A stretch of DNA of 25,486 nt from a virus: positions 1-25,486 of the IMG/VR virus record IMGVR_UViG_3300017782_000195; one strand, given 5' to 3'. Positions 20,195-25,486 of this stretch are shown here, piece after piece. The notes beneath the pieces were generated by a model. The model worked only from the letters and a program-made list of their open reading frames with translations, was not told the origin of the DNA and ran no database searches. Both the position numbers and the translations under genes were made by a program. The stretch's first letter is position 1, and each line of letters begins with the position of its first letter.

Positions 20195-20595
20195 CAGTCA
20201 CTACCGACAACATTCGCGATTTGCTTAACAGACCAAGAGGTTTGAATGAAGCAACAATCACTGAATACATTACAATGCGAACCGAACAAGTCAATAAGAC
20301 TTCTCGCAAAACAACATCTTCGGGTTTAGCGGCGGATTCAGCAAACGCTGTAACAACAGCACAAAAAGAGTCGGCCATCAAAGCACTTGTATGTGTTGAT
20401 TGTTTACAGGTTCTTATTGATACAGCCCCTTCATATGTAAGAGATAGCGAAAAGAAAGAAAACGACATTCGTTTTTCGGCTCAACTTAACTCGTTTAAGA
20501 AAAGGGCTGATGAATTGCTTGGCGTTATTCAAGAAAAGGGTGGTATGGCTGTATTGTCAAAGTTAAAATCCACCAAGACGAAGCAAAGTGAGTGA
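20191..20595 (+). CDS. Probable small head-completion protein
   Basis: The 134-residue product is almost wholly helical. It has an N-terminal segment (DNIRDLLNRPRGLNEATITEYI) typical of head-tail connector or adaptor proteins, an alanine/threonine-rich middle, and a charged C-terminal helix ending in a lysine tail. The start overlaps the upstream stop by four bases with GGTGAAG before it. The call rests on fold character and place in the operon. No family motif is certain. Confidence 0.6.
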   Translation: MTVTTDNIRDLLNRPRGLNEATITEYITMRTEQVNKTSRKTTSSGLAADSANAVTTAQKESAIKALVCVDCLQVLIDTAPSYVRDSEKKENDIRFSAQLNSFKKRADELLGVIQEKGGMAVLSKLKSTKTKQSE

Positions 20596-20596
20596 T

Positions 20597-23164
20597 ATGG
20601 CAACTATTACATGGATTGGTGGGACAAGTAATAGTGCCAATACTGCCTCTAATTGGCAAGGTGGGACAAAACCCGCCGCAGGTGATGTAGCACTTTTTGA
20701 CAACAACGCAGTAGCAAATTGCGTATGGGATATACCTTTACCTTCTACCGCTTTGAGTGTTGACGAAATAATTGTCGAAGATACTTACAAAGACACTACT
20801 ATTCCGAGAACAATAACTCTTAATGCCCAAGTAAGAATTAAAGGTCTTTTTCTTAACGGAACAATAGTAGCCGGAACACAAAATATAATACACTTTGAAA
20901 GCGGTTTTGGCTCATACAAAACATACAACAACAGATATGTTTTGAACGGCACTGATTCTGTTTCTACCGGTTTACAGTATAAAATGACAGGAACAACAGT
21001 AAAGTTTGATGACGGAAATTACCCGACTGTTATATTGGTAAGTGGCACTTATGGCCCTGATTATGTTGCGCCGACAAGCACAGCAGTAGGAAAAGCAGTT
21101 TTTACAAGTTTTGAAATACAGTCTAACGCTACCTTTGCGCCATTAACAGATTTAACCCCCGAAGACAGACAAAAAACATTTAGTTTTTTAGACACTCCTG
21201 CAATCGGAATACCTATATTCGATATGGGGCAAGCGGTTTTTGAAATGACAAGTAATAGTAGTGGTGTAAGAATACCAACAACAAGTCATACTTCAATGAC
21301 AAAATATCGCAAAGTAGTGTTGAAAGCGGAACAAGCAGGACAAAGAATCACTGTTGACGACAACACAATTCTTTCGTGCGACGAATTAGAAATACTTGAT
21401 GGTGTTATGCTAATAGGGCCAAAAGGCAATACGGCATACGGGGCTGACATACAAACTATTTTACCGCCTAAAATAAGAGGAACATGGTCTTTTTATCAAA
21501 TTAGCAACGGGTTGTATCGCAGTCCAAAAAACGCTGTTGGGCCTATGCCTATTCGACACCCACTACAATTTGGTGGAACGGCGGCTGTCGGTTCGGTAGC
21601 GGCAGGTAGTGTTTTTTTAGGTAAAAGTGGTGCAACAGATAATTTAACCCTAAAAAACGCAAACGGAGATGTAACTTTCGGCCCTGCGGCATCCGGCTTT
21701 ACTACTTTCGATAGTGGTTTAGATGTAACAGGAACAATCCGACAATCAAACGCTACATCAGCAATAATATATGCTGATGCTGACGGCGACTTAGAAGAAT
21801 TAACAGTCGGTTCGGGATTAACACTTACCGGTAGCACATTGGCGGCAAGCGGTGGTGGTGGTAGCGGAACAGTCACAAGCGTTGCTGTAAGCGGCTCAGA
21901 CGGCATACAAGTGGACTCCGGCTCTCCTATTACCACAAACGGAACAATCGCTCTTGGAGTCGATAAAAACACCCTTCTTTCACACATCAATGTCGATGAT
22001 GGTGCTAATGTAACAAATGCAACGACTGTCACAGCCGCAGGTGCGCTTATGGATAGCGAGGTTACAAATCTCGCTCAAGTCAAAGCATTCGACTCCGCCG
22101 ACTACGCAACCGCCGCTCAAAACGGAACAGTAACAAGCGTAGCAACAACAGCCCCAATTACGGGTGGCACTATTACAAGCACAGGCACAGTGGGCTTTGA
22201 CATTTCGGGCTTGACGGCCAATACAGCGATTGCCGACGCTGATTTGTTATTACTTGACGACGGCGCAAACGGAACAAACCGCAAAATTACTTTTACCGAA
22301 GTTAAAGAGTGGATTCGTGGAGAGGGTGTTAAACACGGAACAAACAGTCGAGATGGCGGAGTTAATCAGTTAAGAATCCGAGACTCAAGAGATGATGGCG
22401 AATTAACACCCGACGATTTTCTTAGTAAACAAGTGTCGTTTGACTTTACCGACGACATCGCAGGTTCAACAAACTCTTGGGATGGAGTTATGACAATGAA
22501 GGGTTGGACTGATTCATACCGTGTGTTTCAACTGTTTTCTTCGGCTTCGAGTGAAGGGTCAACCGGTATAAATACTGAACCTTTGTATTTTAGAAGCGGC
22601 GAGGACACAGGTTGGGGTGCTTTAAGACAAGTTTTAACATTTCCCGGAACAACCCCAAATGCCGATGGCTCGTCGGGGCAGGTTTTACAAACAAACGGTT
22701 CGGGCGCGCTTTCTTGGGCGACTGTATCGGGTGGAAGTAGCGCAAAAGAAACCTGCATGGTTCGCCTTGCTAATGACATTGCGTCTTTTACCCCCACAGG
22801 TGCTTATGTTTTAGTAAATGCCGCCGGTAATTGGACTTCTACAAATGTTGATTTTGATGAAAACACAGGACTTTACACCGCCCCGACCACAGGTGTGTAT
22901 CGCATTTCATGGACTATTTCGTTTCGTTTCACTTCTTCGGGCCAAACGCAAAACTCTCGCATTTATGTAAATGGTAATTATGCGGCTCAAGGTGCAGGAA
23001 ACTCAACGGGTAATTGGCCCGTTTTCGGCGGTTCTATTTTATTAAACCTTCAACAAGGTGATGAGGTAGGGCTGTATGTGTATATTTCAAACACTGGAAA
23101 AACGCTTGTTGGTGATTCTTTGGCAATGGGTGCAACACAAATGAGTATCAATGAGGTGGGATGA
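20597..23164 (+). CDS. Large fibre/adhesin with C1q-like C-terminal domain
   Basis: The 855-residue protein should mediate host contact or decorate the capsid. The N-terminus has WIGGTSNSANTASNWQGG and GDVALFD, as in secreted beta-helix adhesins, then beta-rich strands to about residue 300. A glycine linker (SGGGGSG) leads into two copies of GTVTSVA...TT/SGTI segments of the type found in phage tail fibres. The last 135 residues (FTPTGAYVLVNA, FDENTGLYTAPTTGVYRISW, LNLQQGDEVGLYVYI) match the C1q/TNF-like jelly roll that trimerises and binds ligands. The ATG at 20597 follows the upstream stop by one base. A start at 20588 (GTG) is less likely. Confidence 0.82.
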   Translation: MATITWIGGTSNSANTASNWQGGTKPAAGDVALFDNNAVANCVWDIPLPSTALSVDEIIVEDTYKDTTIPRTITLNAQVRIKGLFLNGTIVAGTQNIIHFESGFGSYKTYNNRYVLNGTDSVSTGLQYKMTGTTVKFDDGNYPTVILVSGTYGPDYVAPTSTAVGKAVFTSFEIQSNATFAPLTDLTPEDRQKTFSFLDTPAIGIPIFDMGQAVFEMTSNSSGVRIPTTSHTSMTKYRKVVLKAEQAGQRITVDDNTILSCDELEILDGVMLIGPKGNTAYGADIQTILPPKIRGTWSFYQISNGLYRSPKNAVGPMPIRHPLQFGGTAAVGSVAAGSVFLGKSGATDNLTLKNANGDVTFGPAASGFTTFDSGLDVTGTIRQSNATSAIIYADADGDLEELTVGSGLTLTGSTLAASGGGGSGTVTSVAVSGSDGIQVDSGSPITTNGTIALGVDKNTLLSHINVDDGANVTNATTVTAAGALMDSEVTNLAQVKAFDSADYATAAQNGTVTSVATTAPITGGTITSTGTVGFDISGLTANTAIADADLLLLDDGANGTNRKITFTEVKEWIRGEGVKHGTNSRDGGVNQLRIRDSRDDGELTPDDFLSKQVSFDFTDDIAGSTNSWDGVMTMKGWTDSYRVFQLFSSASSEGSTGINTEPLYFRSGEDTGWGALRQVLTFPGTTPNADGSSGQVLQTNGSGALSWATVSGGSSAKETCMVRLANDIASFTPTGAYVLVNAAGNWTSTNVDFDENTGLYTAPTTGVYRISWTISFRFTSSGQTQNSRIYVNGNYAAQGAGNSTGNWPVFGGSILLNLQQGDEVGLYVYISNTGKTLVGDSLAMGATQMSINEVG

Positions 23165-23165
23165 T

Positions 23166-23339
23166 ATGAAGACAATAACCGAAGCATTAGAATCTAATAT
23201 AACAGGGTATGAAGGTGCGGTGCATGGTTGCGTTCAAGACGATGGTAACGGCCCATACTTCCGCCGTGATTATTGGCCGACTGCTGAATTAGGAACAGCC
23301 CCAACAGATGAACAAATTAACTTATGGAGGAATGAATAA
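23166..23339 (+). CDS. Hypothetical 57-residue protein
   Basis: No family is recognised. The start at 23166 has GAGGTGG ahead of it and follows the fibre stop by one base. The 23151 reading is an overlap artefact. The protein resembles small phage proteins that read out a sequence position and end in a NLWRNE helix (NGPYFRRDYWPTAELGTAP). It may be a fibre chaperone or attachment factor because it immediately follows the fibre gene. Confidence 0.65.
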   Translation: MKTITEALESNITGYEGAVHGCVQDDGNGPYFRRDYWPTAELGTAPTDEQINLWRNE

Positions 23340-23340
23340 A

Positions 23341-23451
23341 ATGACACGATGTATATACTTAGACAAATGGTTTGACGAACAATCAAAAACCCTTGACAAA
23401 GAAGAAAAAAAACAAAAAAAAGATTTGATAACCGGTGAGAAAAATGAGTGA
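23341..23451 (+). CDS. 36-residue mini-gene
   Basis: GGAGG lies ten bases before the ATG, one base after the previous stop, and the end overlaps the next gene by eight bases. The product has an N-terminal hydrophobic-aromatic part (CIYLDKWFDEQ) and a very lysine-rich C-terminus (EEKKQKKD). No function is recognised. Confidence 0.55.
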   Translation: MTRCIYLDKWFDEQSKTLDKEEKKQKKDLITGEKNE

Positions 23452-23617
23452 AAAAAGAAAAGGTAAAATTGTATATCAGCCACCGGAACGGTGTTACACC
23501 AATGTAAACATTGAAGAGACACCCCATGGCTACAAGATTTATAGGGTTGGTGAAAACAGACCCTTTACCGTCTTACCGTTTAGCGCAGTAAAAGAAGTAT
23601 TATACCAAAAGGAATGA
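23444..23617 (+). CDS. Hypothetical 57-residue protein
   Basis: The ATG at 23444 is preferred to the GTG at 23435 because GGTGAG lies just upstream. The product begins with a basic MSEKRKGKIV and continues as a compact beta-like domain (YTNVNIEETPHGYKIYRVGE). No family is recognised. It is coupled to the previous mini-gene. Confidence 0.62.
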   Translation: MSEKRKGKIVYQPPERCYTNVNIEETPHGYKIYRVGENRPFTVLPFSAVKEVLYQKE

Positions 23618-23622
23618 GAAAT

Positions 23623-23922
23623 ATGGATGCCGAAATGATTATACTACTTGCCGCTATTGCCGTTGGTCTTGGATTGGCGGGCTACCGAATATACAAAAAA
23701 TTGATGGCCGATGGTGAAATTACTCTTGACGAAGTGCTTGAGTTAGCCGAAGACATCAAAGACATTGTAGAAGATTTACCGTCTCTTTCCGCAATCAAGA
23801 AAATGAAAAAGGCTGAGTTAATTGCTCTTGCTAACGACAACGGGCTTGATGTTGACGGAACAAAAGCCGACCTTATCTCCCGCCTTAAAGAAGCAAAGCA
23901 GGTGATTGAAAATGAACAGTGA
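23623..23922 (+). CDS. Membrane-anchored SAP-like protein
   Basis: The 99-residue product has an N-terminal membrane helix (MIILLAAIAVGLGLAGYRIY), an acidic helix (TLDEVLELAEDIKDIVEDL) and a C-terminal 35-residue stretch KMKKAELIALANDNGLDVDG...ADLISRLKEA. The last part matches a SAP motif, a small DNA-binding helix-extended-loop-helix. The ATG at 23623 has AAGGA about ten bases before it. A membrane helix joined to a SAP motif could tether viral DNA at the membrane. A holin-like role is the alternative. Confidence 0.68.
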   Translation: MDAEMIILLAAIAVGLGLAGYRIYKKLMADGEITLDEVLELAEDIKDIVEDLPSLSAIKKMKKAELIALANDNGLDVDGTKADLISRLKEAKQVIENEQ

Positions 23923-24064
23923 AGACCGTTTGGATAACTTAGAAGAAAGAACCCGTCTTCTTGAACAAGCCGTTCTTGAATTGTCTACTATGGCTAAATA
24001 TTTGAAATACGCCGCTATTGCCCTGTTCGCTTCGCTTGGCGTTGATGTTCAGGGGGTCATGTGA
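23912..24064 (+). CDS. 50-residue coiled-coil/membrane peptide, holin-like
   Basis: The start has AGGTGAT six bases upstream and overlaps the preceding gene by 11 bases. The first 30 residues form a charged leucine heptad-type helix (DRLDNLEERTRLLEQAVLEL), and the rest a short hydrophobic helix (YLKYAAIALFASLGVDVQGV). This coiled-coil plus membrane-helix design is common in phage hemolysin XhlA-like and holin-accessory proteins. The family is not proven. Confidence 0.62.
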   Translation: MNSEDRLDNLEERTRLLEQAVLELSTMAKYLKYAAIALFASLGVDVQGVM

Positions 24065-24600
24065 TGACTTACTACTGCTCTACCTCCGATGTCGGCTCTC
24101 GCCTTGGACTTGACAGCGCACAGCGCACAAGAGCCGCTTCTCGATTAACAAACGCTATTCGTCGTGCTACTATCGACATCGACCAAGAGTTTCGTGATTA
24201 CGGTCGTAGTGCGCCAAGCCGAGAGATAGGTGAGACTACTCTTAACGGCGCAATAGAAGCAGGTGCTACAAGTATTGTATTAACAAGCGGCTCATCCTTT
24301 GCTTCATCCGGTGCAGGTAACATTAACGGTGATTCTTTTTCTTATACCGGTAAATCTACGCACACACTTACGGGAGTTACCGGAATTAGTGCCGACCATA
24401 TCGACGGAACGGCTGTTCAAGAAGGTGAGTTTGCTCATGTGTTAAGAGAGATATGTGCCGACTTAGCCGCCGCTTATTATTTTGAAGATGAATCTATGTT
24501 TCAAACGACCACTACCGAAGGGTCGCTTCGCAGTAGCCCACTACGCGAAAGAGGTGAAAACAACCTCAAGCGACTTGCTCACTTGGGGAGTGTTGACTGA
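24064..24600 (+). CDS. Head-tail connector/adaptor with inserted beta domain
   Basis: The 178-residue protein begins with the helical connector pattern (MTYYCSTSDVGSRLGLDSAQ, then RLTNAIRRATIDIDQEFRDYG). A beta-rich insert (about 52-118: TTLNGAIEAGATSIVLTSGS, HTLTGVTGI, HIDGTAV) is followed by helices that complete the fold (LREICADLAAAYYF). The insert is of a kind recurrent in phage structural proteins. It should bind under the portal and help close the head. The ATG at 24064 overlaps the preceding stop, with GGGGG before it. Confidence 0.7.
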   Translation: MTYYCSTSDVGSRLGLDSAQRTRAASRLTNAIRRATIDIDQEFRDYGRSAPSREIGETTLNGAIEAGATSIVLTSGSSFASSGAGNINGDSFSYTGKSTHTLTGVTGISADHIDGTAVQEGEFAHVLREICADLAAAYYFEDESMFQTTTTEGSLRSSPLRERGENNLKRLAHLGSVD

Positions 24601-25229
24601 TGGCTCGCAAAATTACAATTAACTCTATGACCTTAAACGGCATGAGAATTGATGTTGATGTCACCCAACTTAACCGGATGATGAAAGACATTGAGAAAGA
24701 TGTTGCTTACGCTATGAAAAAAGGAATAAGTCTTGCTATGTCTCAAGTCAAAAGAAAAGCACAAGATAAATTGTATTCTCAATCGGGCCATATTCCCCAA
24801 GCAAAAAAAGTAGGACATTCTTTGGCTTTTGATTATGATGTTTACACAAAAGGCGACGAAGTTACAGCCGACGCAAGGTTCGGTTCAAGAGGGCCGTCTA
24901 TTCATGGCGGAACATTAGGTGGAGAAGGTGTTCATACCTCCACCGACGAAACCGGAGGCACTTACCCTATTGCTAAGGCTTTAGAGTTTGGGAATCCAAA
25001 AGGCGCACATTGGTTTAAGTGGAAAGGTGAAAGCGGTAATGGCACAGCACATATTAGAGGTCGTCAAGTGGGTAAAGCAGGTGGCTCTTCCGCTTGGATG
25101 CCCGCTAAAGACGGTCGTTCTTGGACTTACGGGTTTCCTGCTTTGGGTTACATCGAATCAGCACAGGATGATTTTAAGTCAAGAATTAGCGGGTATGTTC
25201 AAAGACAGTTAGACAAGAGGTTTTCATAA
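24600..25229 (+). CDS. Tail-completion/neck protein (HK97 gp10-like)
   Basis: The 209-residue product has the pattern of tail-completion proteins that join neck and tail: an N-terminal beta segment, a helix (VAYAMKKGISLAMSQVKRKAQDKL), a region with TYPIAKALEFGNPKGAHWFKW (the usual 'ALEFG' signature followed by aromatic residues), a Pro-Ala-rich loop (FPALGYIES) and a terminal amphipathic helix (DDFKSRISGYVQRQLDKRFS). The ATG shares one base with the upstream stop (TGATG). Position after the connector supports the call. Confidence 0.75.
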   Translation: MARKITINSMTLNGMRIDVDVTQLNRMMKDIEKDVAYAMKKGISLAMSQVKRKAQDKLYSQSGHIPQAKKVGHSLAFDYDVYTKGDEVTADARFGSRGPSIHGGTLGGEGVHTSTDETGGTYPIAKALEFGNPKGAHWFKWKGESGNGTAHIRGRQVGKAGGSSAWMPAKDGRSWTYGFPALGYIESAQDDFKSRISGYVQRQLDKRFS

Positions 25230-25486
25230 TGGCAGTCGCAACAACATCACAATTTTGGACTTCACGAATGGTCGGAGAAGACCCAACATCACCAACGGTT
25301 ACGGCGAATAATCAAGTGTTTTCTGTTACCGGTAGTGGTGCTTCGGCATCATCGGGATATTGGGCAGTAACAGACGCACAGTATCACATTACCCCGACCA
25401 CATCGGACTATACTCTTTTTAGCGTAATAAAATACGGTTCGACACCAACCGCAAACGAAGTTATTTTTTCTCTCGATAACGGAGAT
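25229..25486 (+). CDS. Start of a further virion gene, cut by window edge
   Basis: Its ATG shares one base with the preceding stop. Eighty-six codons are present and the frame stays open to the window end. The visible part is rich in Ser, Thr, Ala and Val with strands such as NNQVFSVTGSGAS and SDYTLFSVIKYG, so it is beta-like. Operon position suggests a tail or neck protein, but no family can be assigned. Confidence 0.7.
   Translation, partial: MAVATTSQFWTSRMVGEDPTSPTVTANNQVFSVTGSGASASSGYWAVTDAQYHITPTTSDYTLFSVIKYGSTPTANEVIFSLDNGD

Noticed and set aside
21496-22032. 178-codon minus-strand frame within the fibre gene
   Set aside because: It lies wholly inside the fibre gene on the opposite strand, is Pro/Val-rich with no recognisable domain, and has no promoter.
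1-25486. tRNA genes, integrase, transposase or attachment site
   Set aside because: None could be seen on reading both strands, so nothing supports an integrated provirus or mobile-element insertion.

Overview
The window is a stretch of a head-tailed double-stranded DNA virus (HK97-type capsid, portal, large terminase, prohead protease, head-tail connectors). The transcription signals look archaeal. Recognisable TATA boxes sit a fixed distance upstream of the first gene of most operons, some transcripts would have very short leaders, and clear Shine-Dalgarno sites with ATGA or TGATG stop/start overlaps occur inside operons. Together with the fibre and connector types, this fits a virus of a marine archaeon (for example a Marine Group II euryarchaeote). 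The host is an inference: no tRNA, integrase or host gene is present to prove it.

Layout. (1) 1-4872, minus strand: four mini-operons of tightly coupled small genes. They encode an ArdA-like antirestriction protein, a papain-fold-like protein, several zinc-ribbon miniproteins and a zinc/OB-fold DNA-binding-type protein. Each operon starts from the same compound promoter: two TTAGTCGC boxes exactly 12 bp apart, 9 bp, a TATA box, 11 bp, then a conserved start region. (2) 4873-5930: a noncoding control region of about 1 kb packed with TTAGTCG/CGACTAA. It includes 14-bp perfect palindromes in a higher-order array with a 145-151 bp period. (3) 5931-9202, plus strand: three small accessory genes and a 423-residue zinc-ribbon protein, separated by further TTAGTCG arrays and two UUCG-hairpin terminators. 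(4) 9562-12826, minus strand: a packaging operon with an HTH-metallophosphoesterase, two zinc-ribbon miniproteins and the large terminase. (5) 13309-25486, plus strand: the structural operon, with portal, membrane/coiled-coil protein, GNAT acetyltransferase, protease-scaffold fusion, decoration protein, major capsid protein, small structural proteins, a large fibre with a C1q-like tip, small membrane proteins, head-tail connectors and a truncated last gene.

Working model. The left arm and the 5.9-7.3 kb genes form one regulon controlled by a factor that reads TTAGTCGC. The palindrome-rich block between the divergent arms could be the origin, a partition site or a master operator. The structural and packaging operons lack these boxes and are probably late. 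The most original feature is this regulon together with its ordered array. By eye there are about 60 copies of a 7-mer for which about 3 would be expected by chance.
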